From Winogradskyella sp. (GTDB taxonomy: Bacteria; Bacteroidota; Bacteroidia; Flavobacteriales; Flavobacteriaceae): a stretch of 64,000 nt of DNA. The notes beneath the pieces were generated by a model that was not told where the DNA came from, did no database searches, and was given only the letters and a program-made list of their open reading frames with translations. Of this stretch, positions 36,439-43,517 are shown piece by piece (position 1 is the first letter of the stretch; each line of letters starts with the position of its first letter). Both the position numbers and the translations under genes were made by a program. The stretch lies in assembly GCF_013213835.1 (NCBI RefSeq), contig NZ_JABSSU010000009.1, positions 8,853 through 72,852 of the forward strand. The letters run 5' to 3'.

Positions 36439-37134
36439 TTATTGAATCTCAAACTTAGCTTTAATCTCAAAACGCAGTTTTATTTTCTTTTCATTATCGG
36501 CACTCTGTGAGTCGTTAGATTCAACAAGCGTATTGCTCGCAGCAAATGATGGACTTCTCCAGAAGTAATTATCTCCATTTATCTCTGTAATTGAAATAAC
36601 ATCACCAAGTTTTTTATCCAAGGTTTCTAAAAGGTATGCTGCCTTTTCTTTAGCTGCTAGTAACGCCTTTTTCTTTACTTCTTTTCTATATTTGGAAAGC
36701 TCTTTGTTTTTAAGTTCACCAATTCTCATATATTGAATACCTTTTCTATCTAATTTAGAAATGATTGAATTGATTAAACTAAAACCATTAAGTGATATTT
36801 CTAATCTTTTGCTTATCAGAAATTCTTTTCCGCGTTGTCGCCAGTAATTACCAACTTCAGTTGATTTTACTTTATCTGTTACTATTCCTAATTCATTAAG
36901 GTCTGTAAGTAATTGGTTTTCAATAGTGCTAATTTCTACCTTGGTCTTATAATGTTTTGCTTTCTTGTTTTTAAATTCTTCTTCCCAATATTCTTCAATC
37001 CCAATAATAAATGTAATTTCATCTGGTACAACGTACATTTCTGCACTTCCGGTAACTTCTATAAATTTCGTTTCTTGCGCTGATAGTTGCAGAACGATAA
37101 ATAAACATAGAATTGATAATGCTTTTAATTTCAT
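36439..37134 (-). CDS. SIMPL (DUF541) domain periplasmic protein
   Basis: A 231-aa protein with signal peptide MKLKALSILCLFIVLQLSAQ. The mature part is one SIMPL/DUF541 domain: FIEVTGSAEMYVVPDEITFIIGI at its start (here in two parts, FIEVTGSAEMYV and VPDEITFIIGI), then a helical insertion, and KKALLAAKEKAAYLLETLDKKLG. Related proteins form oligomeric assemblies in the envelope and are linked to oxidative or membrane stress. It is convergent with the DUF1704 gene (13 bp). A predicted promoter about 240 bp upstream would give a long leader containing a strong RNA fold. Confidence 0.9.
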   Translation of the reverse strand: MKLKALSILCLFIVLQLSAQETKFIEVTGSAEMYVVPDEITFIIGIEEYWEEEFKNKKAKHYKTKVEISTIENQLLTDLNELGIVTDKVKSTEVGNYWRQRGKEFLISKRLEISLNGFSLINSIISKLDRKGIQYMRIGELKNKELSKYRKEVKKKALLAAKEKAAYLLETLDKKLGDVISITEINGDNYFWRSPSFAASNTLVESNDSQSADNEKKIKLRFEIKAKFEIQ

Positions 37135-37168
37135 AGAATTTAAATGTTTTGGTTATTGCTTTCAAGAG

Positions 37169-37184
37169 ACTTGAACGTTCAAGT
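37169..37184. promoter_or_regulatory. 16-bp perfect palindrome upstream of the SIMPL gene
   Basis: ACTTGAACGTTCAAGT is a perfect palindrome, 34 bp before the ATG at 37134. It could be a dimeric regulator's operator or, in RNA, a short hairpin just after the structured leader. Confidence 0.4.
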
Positions 37185-37188
37185 GTAA

Positions 37189-37343
37189 AGTAATAAGAAA
37201 ACCTCAAAGCTCAATATAGGTGTCTATCATTTTCTATGATCCTATTAAAAAGTTAGACTTCCTTTTTAATAGAGCTCAACTCTTTCCTATCTAACAGAAG
37301 ATAGGGTTGAACTAACTATTTTGCTTTGAGGTTTCTCATTACT
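37189..37343 (-). ncRNA. candidate structured leader RNA of the SIMPL gene
   Basis: The ends form a long inverted repeat: AGTAATAAGAAAACCTCAAAGC (in two parts, AGTAATAAGAAA at 37189-37200 and ACCTCAAAGC at 37201-37210) pairs with GCTTTGAGGTTTCTCATTACT (GCTTTGAGG, then TTTCTCATTACT; 37323-37343), with one mismatch and one bulge. Inside are three further hairpins: ATCAT/ATGAT (about 37227-37241), a perfect 11-bp CTATTAAAAAG/CTTTTTAATAG (37241-37271), and CCTATCT/AGATAGG closed by TCAAC/GTTGA (about 37276-37310). The minus orientation is chosen because a predicted promoter at 37380-37387 reads into it. It may be a leader, attenuator or separate RNA. Confidence 0.55.
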
Positions 37344-37379
37344 AATCTTAAAAACCATTAACTTATAATAAGTATACTG

Positions 37380-37387
37380 CTAAGATA
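37380..37387 (-). promoter_or_regulatory. predicted -7 box for the SIMPL leader
   Basis: The minus strand reads TATCTTAG, one mismatch from TAnnTTTG, the same variant as at aroC. It stands exactly 30 bp downstream of the first TGAGT repeat, as in the MuiA promoter. The predicted start is near 37375. Confidence 0.5.
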
Positions 37388-37413
37388 TGATGACTACAGG
37401 AAGTGTAAAAGTC

Positions 37414-37476
37414 ATATTGAGTAACTCGCACATTGTTTTGAGTGAACTATCCATTTCAATGAGTTAAAGATTGACA
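37414..37476 (-). promoter_or_regulatory. three 21-bp direct repeats (TGAGT core), candidate activator site
   Basis: TGAGT occurs at 37418, 37439 and 37460 on the plus strand, each 21 bp apart. The first two units also share a CATT at their ends. Two helical turns between direct repeats is the usual geometry of LytTR-type and some other response regulators. The third repeat overlaps the stop codon of the MuiA-like gene (37464). Confidence 0.55.
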
Positions 37477-39581
37477 CGCTTTTCTTTTGGATACTTTACT
37501 GAATACGAATATTCAACCTTTTCTTGCTCGCCAGATTCTAGATTAATCTGCCATTCTAATATACCTTTGTCTTTATTGTAGATAGAGTTACCGGTGATAA
37601 TATCATCAACTTTAATTGCTCTGTTTTGTGTTATTGGAATTCTGTCTAATAATGTGAGCTTTATAGCTGAAGTTTTATTGTTTTTAATTTCAATTTCAAA
37701 ACCTTTATAAATCACTTTATTATTACCTATAAATGTTGATTTTTTAAAATCATTAAGCTGTTTTCTTTTTACACTAATATTAGGATCTACACCTAATGAT
37801 ATTGTTAGGCTATCTGTTGTAGCATTGGGATTTATATTTGTCTTACCAGAAAAACTACCTTCAAAGTAAACGTTGGCTTCTGCAGGTAGTAAGTTATACT
37901 TTTCCCAATTACCAATTTTGGCAGTGAGAAATACATTTTCATTTAGTATTGGTGCAGCAAAATAATCGTAAGTTGCTGGTAGTGAAAACTTATCAATATC
38001 AATAACAGTAATGTCACCATCTGATGGAATAGAGTAGGTCTTGTCTATTTCAAATCTTGTGTTTGTGATTCCGGTATCTACTACAATGCCTAGGTCATTT
38101 GTTTTTCTTGTGGAGTGATTTTTTGTAGTGATTACAATAACACCATCAGAAGCTCTATTTCCATATATTGATGTGGCATTCGTACCTTTTAATACTTCTA
38201 TGTCTGCTATTGAATTTGGATCAATATTTTTAGCTGCATTTGACTTTACAGCGACACCATCTATAATAAAGAGTGGATTATTTTTATTGTTGATTGTACT
38301 TGCACCTCTGATTGTAACGCCTGCAGCTTTTCCGTATAATCGATTTACAATTTCTTGAGAATTATATTCTGGTTTTACGTATGATGAACTTGAATTAGTT
38401 GTGCTATAACCTACTACGACTACTTCTTCTAATGCATTTGTGTCTTCATTAAGACTTACATTCATAATACTTGAGTGAATCGGCAGTTCTTCAATTTCGA
38501 AGCCTAAATAAGAAAATTGCAAAGTATTACCAGTTGTAGTTTTTAGTGAATAGTGACCATCAAAATCTGTAGAAGTGCCATTAGATGTACCTTTTTCAAT
38601 AATATTTACACCAGGTAATGGTAATCCGTCAGAAGATGATGTTACAATACCTGAAACGTTCTTTACCAACGGATTATATTTATAATTATAGCTTTTTGTA
38701 GCTCTTTGTGAGGTATAATTACTATACGCATTTATAAAATTAAGATACTTAGGGTTTAAGATTGGTTTTTCATTATTTGTATTCGGATCATTCGTTGATA
38801 AAACTAAATTAACATCTTCCCAGTCGCAACCTGTATTTTGGTATATATGCGCCTTATATTCTAATTGAATTGGTTCATTAATTTTTGTAGCTTTCAAATC
38901 ATAGATAGGAAACCAACCAGCGTCTTTAACATTATAAGTTAGTTTAAGGTTTACTTTAGTCAATTCATCCGAATTCAATTTTATTTTAATTTCACCTGTT
39001 TGTACTTTTTCATCCACATTAAGCTCATTAAGTTGTTTGTTAATTGCAATCTTAGTCTTGTTTAATTCTGTAATCTTAATATTAGATGTATTAATATCGG
39101 TTTTGATTTCGGTAACCCTAGCTCTGTAATAACTAGCAAACTTCTTTAACTCTTCTAGAGTGACAGCTTCTGTTTCTGTACTAAGGCTTTTATTATGTTT
39201 TATAAGGCTAAGTTCTTCATTATAACCTTCAATTAAATTGTATTGGTGCTGAATCTCGTTTTGAATAACTTTTAGTTCATTTTGAAGCTCTGTAATAGAA
39301 TCATTCTGTTTTTGCTTAGTAAGATAATTAATGCCGTAATTAATAGATAGGATAGAAGTATTGTTTAATCCAGAAACTTGAATACTACTTTCCTCTATAA
39401 GAGGCGATAGTTTGTTAAAGATAAATTCGGTGTTGCCTTTCGGAACCGTAACTTCTGCGATTCTGGTAATTTCTGCTCCGTCTAAATACACTGTAACATC
39501 AGTAATTTTGGTTTTTTCTTGAGCTTCTGTAGTCGTAATTAATGATACTAGAAATAGAATTGAGATAATAGTTAATTTCAT
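37464..39581 (-). CDS. MuiA/DUF4139 family protein with inserted SusC-like plug module
   Basis: A 705-aa exported protein with signal peptide MKLTIISILFLVSLITTTEA. It has a DUF4140 domain (about 26-90), a coiled coil (about 93-190), and DUF4139 beginning near 200 (LTYNVKDAGWFPIYDL). DUF4139 is interrupted at about 305-490 by a carboxypeptidase-regulatory-like domain (NVSGIVTSSSDGLPLPGVNI), the linker NALEEVVVVGY, and a TonB-plug domain (VTIRGASTINNKNNPLFIID, then IEVLKGTNATSIYGNRASDG), exactly as at the start of SusC proteins but without a barrel. DUF4139 then resumes (about 495-700). The classical relative MuiA inhibits mucoidy. It has a promoter with phased repeats. Confidence 0.88.
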   Translation of the reverse strand: MKLTIISILFLVSLITTTEAQEKTKITDVTVYLDGAEITRIAEVTVPKGNTEFIFNKLSPLIEESSIQVSGLNNTSILSINYGINYLTKQKQNDSITELQNELKVIQNEIQHQYNLIEGYNEELSLIKHNKSLSTETEAVTLEELKKFASYYRARVTEIKTDINTSNIKITELNKTKIAINKQLNELNVDEKVQTGEIKIKLNSDELTKVNLKLTYNVKDAGWFPIYDLKATKINEPIQLEYKAHIYQNTGCDWEDVNLVLSTNDPNTNNEKPILNPKYLNFINAYSNYTSQRATKSYNYKYNPLVKNVSGIVTSSSDGLPLPGVNIIEKGTSNGTSTDFDGHYSLKTTTGNTLQFSYLGFEIEELPIHSSIMNVSLNEDTNALEEVVVVGYSTTNSSSSYVKPEYNSQEIVNRLYGKAAGVTIRGASTINNKNNPLFIIDGVAVKSNAAKNIDPNSIADIEVLKGTNATSIYGNRASDGVIVITTKNHSTRKTNDLGIVVDTGITNTRFEIDKTYSIPSDGDITVIDIDKFSLPATYDYFAAPILNENVFLTAKIGNWEKYNLLPAEANVYFEGSFSGKTNINPNATTDSLTISLGVDPNISVKRKQLNDFKKSTFIGNNKVIYKGFEIEIKNNKTSAIKLTLLDRIPITQNRAIKVDDIITGNSIYNKDKGILEWQINLESGEQEKVEYSYSVKYPKEKRVNL

Positions 39582-39604
39582 GGTGATATAGTTAAAAGTT
39601 TACT

Positions 39605-39612
39605 CAAAACTA
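39605..39612 (-). promoter_or_regulatory. -7 promoter box for the MuiA-like gene
   Basis: The minus strand reads TAGTTTTG, matching TAnnTTTG. The predicted start is near 39600, with an 18- to 19-nt leader. No -33 TTTG is present, consistent with activator dependence. Confidence 0.6.
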
Positions 39613-39638
39613 TACTATGAGGGATTTGGAATAAAACT

Positions 39639-39680
39639 AAAATGAGTGTATTAACTGTTTGAATGAGTGAAATGAATTTA
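39639..39680 (-). promoter_or_regulatory. two 21-bp direct repeats upstream of the MuiA-like promoter
   Basis: AATGAGTG occurs at 39641-39648 and 39662-39669, 21 bp apart. The TGAGT core at 39643 is 30 bp from the -7 box, identical to the arrangement at the SIMPL promoter. On the minus strand the first unit contains ACAGTTAAT, which fits the LytTR half-site consensus as I remember it. Confidence 0.55.
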
Positions 39681-39752
39681 GACTAATTTTTGTATTAATC
39701 ATTGATAATTAGCCTTATGTCGAGTTTTTTTAGTGGAAAACAATCAATCAAA

Positions 39753-39760
39753 TATATTTG
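39753..39760 (+). promoter_or_regulatory. -7 promoter box for a candidate small RNA
   Basis: TATATTTG matches TAnnTTTG. The first base of a perfect stem-loop (39766) lies at the same distance as +1 does in the RNase P RNA gene. The -33 region is weak (TTTTAG-like). Confidence 0.5.
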
Positions 39761-39765
39761 TTATT

Positions 39766-39878
39766 GATAGATGATTACATCTGTCTTCAAAACTCTTTTC
39801 TGTTAAGAGAAATTAGTTTTTTTAAGTAAGTTGTTAATTCAAAGAAGCCTTTTAGTTGATCCCTAAAAGGCTTTTTTA
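39766..39878 (+). ncRNA. candidate small RNA with its own promoter and terminator
   Basis: In the roughly 300-bp gap between the MuiA-like and DCC genes a 113-nt unit is visible. It has stem-loop 1 GATAGATG-ATTA-CATCTGTC (39766-39785, all 8 pairs form, one G-U), stem-loop 2 CTCTT/AAGAG (39793-39809), a linker, then terminator stem AAGCCTTTTAG/CTAAAAGGCTT (39845-39873) with TTTTTT. No other plus-strand gene explains a plus-oriented terminator here. An 11-codon frame (ATG at 39771) is present but could be chance. Confidence 0.5.
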
Positions 39879-39880
39879 TT
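39845..39880 (+). terminator. intrinsic terminator
   Basis: Perfect 11-bp stem with loop TTGATCC, followed by TTTTTTATT on the plus strand. On the minus strand the T-run is poor (CTTTG), though it may still help end the DCC gene at 39879. Confidence 0.8.
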
Positions 39881-40301
39881 ATGATAAGAATTTTGATTTC
39901 AATTCAGGTGTAGGAATCATGCAGGCATCTTTTTTTCCGTACCACTTATATCTATTTTTTGCAACGTAGTCGTATACCCAATTTCTTATAAATGTTGGTA
40001 TGATAAAAAATATTGAAGCAAGGTTTAAAGGAAAACCAAGGTGTTTACCTACTTGCAATGCCGCAGTTGATTTAAAAAATATTTTATCATTCTTTGGTTT
40101 ATAAAGTAAAATAGAGTCGATCGCATCAGTATCTATATTAAACTTTTTAATAACCGCTTGTCCGGTTTCACTTTCTAGTGGAGCGAATAAAAACCTATTA
40201 TTTTGGTCTCTCTTAATAACATAAAGCACACTACTGTTACATAAATTACAGACACCATCAAATAGTATTAATTCTTTATCTTTTGGCATGTTATCCATCA
40301 T
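39879..40301 (-). CDS. DCC family thiol-disulfide oxidoreductase
   Basis: A 140-aa protein (or 136 aa from the third in-frame ATG at 40289) of the DCC family. The defining redox motif is LFDGVCNLCNSSVLYVIKRD (D-x-x-C-x-x-C, near residues 15-21), followed by FLFAPLESETGQAV. It has a C-terminal hydrophobic segment (LASIFFIIPTFIRNWVY). The substrate is unknown. It lies 12 bp after mutS2 on the same strand. A TATCTTTG box (minus) at 40306-40313, right at the mutS2 stop, could give it a separate promoter and would favour the later ATG. Confidence 0.88.
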   Translation of the reverse strand: MMDNMPKDKELILFDGVCNLCNSSVLYVIKRDQNNRFLFAPLESETGQAVIKKFNIDTDAIDSILLYKPKNDKIFFKSTAALQVGKHLGFPLNLASIFFIIPTFIRNWVYDYVAKNRYKWYGKKDACMIPTPELKSKFLS

Positions 40302-40313
40302 ATTACAAAGATA

Positions 40314-42479
40314 TTATTTTTTGGCTTCAACTAGCTCAAGTAAATCTACACTTACATTGGTTGTAAACAAGCCATAGTTAACCGTCGCCTTACCTTTTTC
40401 AAGATCATCAATACTACCAACGGCTTTACCATCATGCATTCGTACACGATCGCCAATTTTTAATATTGGCTTAGGTTTTTCAATGACAACCTCTTTTTTC
40501 TTAGCTGCCTTTTTCTTTTGTCGTATGACCTCAACTTTCTTTTCAGCTTCTTGCTTTATCTGTTTTTCCTTGGCTTTTTCTGCACGTTTTTGCTTGGCAG
40601 ACATTTTTTTACGCTTAGCATTTTCTATTTGTACTAATCTAAACAACTCAGCCATGAGTTCTCGTTTACGTTTATTTTCAAAATACTTTTCGGATAAGTC
40701 ATAAACTTTTTGACCTAAATAAATTAAACGTTGATTACTGTCGTATAATTCTTGAAAGCTTTCTAATTTCTTTTGAATTTTAGCATTAGTTTCTTCTAAT
40801 TTTTCGGCCTCAGAAAGCTTCTTTTTTTCGTTTTCTTTTAAAGAACGTTCTGTACGTTCTAATTTACTTCGTTCTTTTTGAAGCTTTGCTATAGTCGCGT
40901 CAAATCTAACCTTGCCACGCTCTATTTTCTTTTTAGACTTATTAATTAAATTGTATGGTATACCATTTTTTTGAGCAACTTCGAAAGTAAAAGAACTACC
41001 TGCTTGTCCTGTCACTAGCTTGTACATTGGCTCAAGACTTTTTTCATTAAACAACATATTTGCATTTTGCATATTAGGTAGCTCATTAGCCAAAAGCTTT
41101 AAATTTGAGTAATGCGTTGTGATAATTCCGTATGCCTTTCTATCATAAAAGACTTCTAAAAATGTTTCTGCCAATGCACCACCAAGTTCAGGATCACTAC
41201 CTGTACCAAACTCATCGATTAAAAACAGTGTTTTAGAATTACATTTTTTTAGAAAATAATTCATCTGCTTTAAACGGTAACTATATGTACTTAAATGATT
41301 TTCTATAGATTGGTTGTCACCAATATCGCTAAGTACACGTTCAAATAAACAGGTAGAACTTCTTTCGTGAACAGGAATTAACATACCGCTTTGTAGCATT
41401 ACTTGTAGCAGTCCGACTGTTTTTAAAGTGATACTTTTACCACCAGCATTTGGTCCAGAGATAACAATAATCCTATTGTCTTTGTTAAGGCTGATTGTTT
41501 GAGGAAACGTTTTTTCTCCTTTTTCTTTATTGGTGAGATAGAGTAGAGGATGATAGGCGTCTCTTAGATAAATGTCTCGGTCAACATTCAATTTTGGTAA
41601 AATTCCGTTTATGCTACTTGCATATTTTGCCTTAGCCGAAATGACATCAATTTTAGTTAAAAAAGACTGATAGTCGTTAATTAACGGTAAAAACAGTCTT
41701 ATATAATCAGTAAGCTCTCGGAGAATCTTAATAACTTCCTCTTTTTCCTCGTATTCTAAATTATTGAGTTCTCTGGTGTATTGCAAGGTAGTTTCTGGTT
41801 CAATATAAACGATACTTCCAGTTTTACTACCTCCCATTATAGCACCTCTAACTTTTCTACGATACATGGCTTTTACCGCCAAAACACGTCTGTTTTCAAC
41901 TACAGATTCTCTAATGTCATCTAAATAGTCTAATCTATGATATGTATTAAGCGCTGATGAAAAACTACTGTTAATTTTTCCTTTCAGTTTATTGATTTCT
42001 CTTCTTAACTCTTGTAAGGTAGTTGAGGCATTATCCTTAATATCGCCAAAACGATCTATAACAGCATCCACTTGTTCAATAATAGCCGTAGTCACCTCAA
42101 TATGCTGACTATATTGCTGTAACTTCGGGTAATATTCAATAAATTTATTTAAGAATTTTACAATGTCGTTTACGGTGATGGAGATACTCACAAGTTTTTG
42201 AAAACTTGGTACTTCTAAAAAGGTATTTTCAATATTTAAAAGTTTAATCTCTTTAGAAATACTTTCAAAACCATGATTTGGAATACGATTATCATTTTCA
42301 AACGATGATAAATATTCGTTTACATAATCTAATTCGCGTTTGAGTTGTGCTTCAACTTCAATTGGTAGAATAGATAATACAGCTTCCTTACCAAGTGCTG
42401 TTATTGTGTGTTCACTAAGTTGTTCTAAAACTGAAAAAAACTCAAGGTCTTTTAAGGTTTTTTCGTGAATACGAATCAT
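40314..42479 (-). CDS. mutS2: MutS2 family ATPase lacking the Smr domain
   Basis: A 721-aa protein from the ATG at 42479. A longer frame from 42503 would begin at the predicted transcription start, and MutS2 proteins start with the MIRIHEKTLKDLEF-like segment. It has a MutS core and clamp (about 1-310), then the ABC ATPase: Walker A SGPNAGGKSITLK near 338-350, and Walker B TLFLIDEFGTGSDPELGGAL. A long basic coiled coil (about 510-670) leads to a KOW-like segment ILKIGDRVRMHDGKAVGSI. The C-terminal Smr nuclease domain of classical MutS2 is absent. It may act on stalled ribosomes or recombination intermediates. Confidence 0.93.
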   Translation of the reverse strand: MIRIHEKTLKDLEFFSVLEQLSEHTITALGKEAVLSILPIEVEAQLKRELDYVNEYLSSFENDNRIPNHGFESISKEIKLLNIENTFLEVPSFQKLVSISITVNDIVKFLNKFIEYYPKLQQYSQHIEVTTAIIEQVDAVIDRFGDIKDNASTTLQELRREINKLKGKINSSFSSALNTYHRLDYLDDIRESVVENRRVLAVKAMYRRKVRGAIMGGSKTGSIVYIEPETTLQYTRELNNLEYEEKEEVIKILRELTDYIRLFLPLINDYQSFLTKIDVISAKAKYASSINGILPKLNVDRDIYLRDAYHPLLYLTNKEKGEKTFPQTISLNKDNRIIVISGPNAGGKSITLKTVGLLQVMLQSGMLIPVHERSSTCLFERVLSDIGDNQSIENHLSTYSYRLKQMNYFLKKCNSKTLFLIDEFGTGSDPELGGALAETFLEVFYDRKAYGIITTHYSNLKLLANELPNMQNANMLFNEKSLEPMYKLVTGQAGSSFTFEVAQKNGIPYNLINKSKKKIERGKVRFDATIAKLQKERSKLERTERSLKENEKKKLSEAEKLEETNAKIQKKLESFQELYDSNQRLIYLGQKVYDLSEKYFENKRKRELMAELFRLVQIENAKRKKMSAKQKRAEKAKEKQIKQEAEKKVEVIRQKKKAAKKKEVVIEKPKPILKIGDRVRMHDGKAVGSIDDLEKGKATVNYGLFTTNVSVDLLELVEAKK

Positions 42480-42504
42480 GTTGATTTTATAGATTGTTGT
42501 CATG

Positions 42505-42512
42505 CAAAGTTA
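42505..42512 (-). promoter_or_regulatory. -7 promoter box for mutS2
   Basis: The minus strand reads TAACTTTG, identical to the dnaX box. It predicts a start near 42500, giving about 20 nt before the ATG at 42479. Confidence 0.6.
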
Positions 42513-42561
42513 TGTTAATTATTAGTGATATCATTAAGGTTTAACTTCTTGTTGATATCCT

Positions 42562-42569
42562 TATTTTTG
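42562..42569 (+). promoter_or_regulatory. -7 promoter box for ung
   Basis: TATTTTTG matches TAnnTTTG, 16 bp before the ung ATG. It is divergent from the mutS2 promoter. Confidence 0.55.
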
Positions 42570-42585
42570 AATAAAAATTTGTGTT

Positions 42586-43260
42586 ATGAATGTTGATATT
42601 CATCCTAGCTGGAAAACCTTATTACAGTCAGAATTTGAAAAACCTTATTTTAAAAATTTGACAGATTTTGTGAAGCAGGAATACAAAAACCATCAATGTT
42701 TTCCACCTGGCAATGCCATTTTTAATGCCTTTAATCTTTGCCCTTTAGATAACCTTAAAGTTGTGATTATTGGTCAGGATCCATACCATGGAGTAGGACA
42801 AGCAAATGGCTTATGTTTCTCTGTTAAAAAAGGAATTAAGCATCCGCCTTCATTGATAAATATCTTTAAAGAGATTGAAAACGACTTGAACATACCTTAC
42901 CCCAAAAGTGGCGATTTAACGACATGGGCAAACCAAGGTGTTTTATTACTTAATGCAACCTTAACCGTAAGAGCTCATAAAGCTGGTAGTCATCAAAAAC
43001 AAGGTTGGGAGCAATTTACTGATACAGTGATTCAAATAGTAAGTGAACAAAAAAGTAATGTTGTATTTCTACTTTGGGGTGGTTATGCTAAGAAGAAAAA
43101 GAAACTAATAGACACTAAAAAACATTTTGTTTTTGAAACAGGTCATCCTTCACCATTAAGTGCAAATAGAGGTTATTGGTTCGGGAATAGACACTTTAGT
43201 AAAACTAACTGCCAGTTGGTGCAAGTGGGTTTGCCTGCAATTGAGTGGAAGCTACTTTAG
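42586..43260 (+). CDS. ung: uracil-DNA glycosylase (family 1)
   Basis: A 224-aa base-excision repair enzyme of normal length. The water-activating loop is GQDPYHG (63-69, D65 and H68), the uracil-binding segment contains LLLNATLTVRA (N123), and the leucine-intercalation loop is GHPSPLSANRG (186-196, H187). It removes uracil from DNA. The gene is divergent from mutS2, and its 3' end overlaps a small antisense gene by 56 bp. Confidence 0.98.
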   Translation: MNVDIHPSWKTLLQSEFEKPYFKNLTDFVKQEYKNHQCFPPGNAIFNAFNLCPLDNLKVVIIGQDPYHGVGQANGLCFSVKKGIKHPPSLINIFKEIENDLNIPYPKSGDLTTWANQGVLLLNATLTVRAHKAGSHQKQGWEQFTDTVIQIVSEQKSNVVFLLWGGYAKKKKKLIDTKKHFVFETGHPSPLSANRGYWFGNRHFSKTNCQLVQVGLPAIEWKLL

Positions 43261-43390
43261 GTTTTTCATTTCTAATAACTTTTGGCTTTGCTTGTTTAGA
43301 TTGCTTAGTTATTTTATTACAACTAAAGCATAACAACAGAAAATTTAGTGCAACCAAAGCTAATATGACAAGGGAGATAGTTAGGATCAT
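43205..43390 (-). CDS. small single-helix membrane protein
   Basis: A 61-aa protein. The N-terminus MILTISLVILALVALNFLLL is a membrane helix, followed by C-F-S-C-N, a lysine-rich stretch and a C-terminal NPLAPTGS. I recall similar short flavobacterial proteins ending in LAPTGS, which supports a real gene. A promoter box TATATTTG (minus, 43428-43435) gives it a leader of about 32 nt. Its 3' end overlaps the convergent ung gene by 56 bp. The function is unknown. Confidence 0.65.
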   Translation of the reverse strand: MILTISLVILALVALNFLLLCFSCNKITKQSKQAKPKVIRNEKPKVASTQLQANPLAPTGS

Positions 43391-43427
43391 AAATTAATTA
43401 AAAGCAGTTAATAGCAGCAGCTTGATA

Positions 43428-43435
43428 CAAATATA
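43428..43435 (-). promoter_or_regulatory. -7 promoter box for the 61-aa membrane protein
   Basis: The minus strand reads TATATTTG, matching TAnnTTTG, and stands 38 bp upstream of the ATG at 43390. Confidence 0.5.
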
Positions 43436-43517
43436 AAGAATTTTTCGAATTACATGTTTTATCCCAAAAAAACCTAATTATTTCTTAAAAGTAAAACTCT
43501 GGTTAATAACAATTTGG

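Noticed and set aside
37189..37343. Insertion of a miniature transposon
   Set aside because: The inverted ends fit a MITE, but I see no target-site duplication, and the element lies exactly in a predicted leader. It is kept as an alternative, not as the main call.
42480..42503. Upstream start for mutS2
   Set aside because: The promoter at 42505-42512 would put transcription start at about that ATG, and the family N-terminus begins at the later one.
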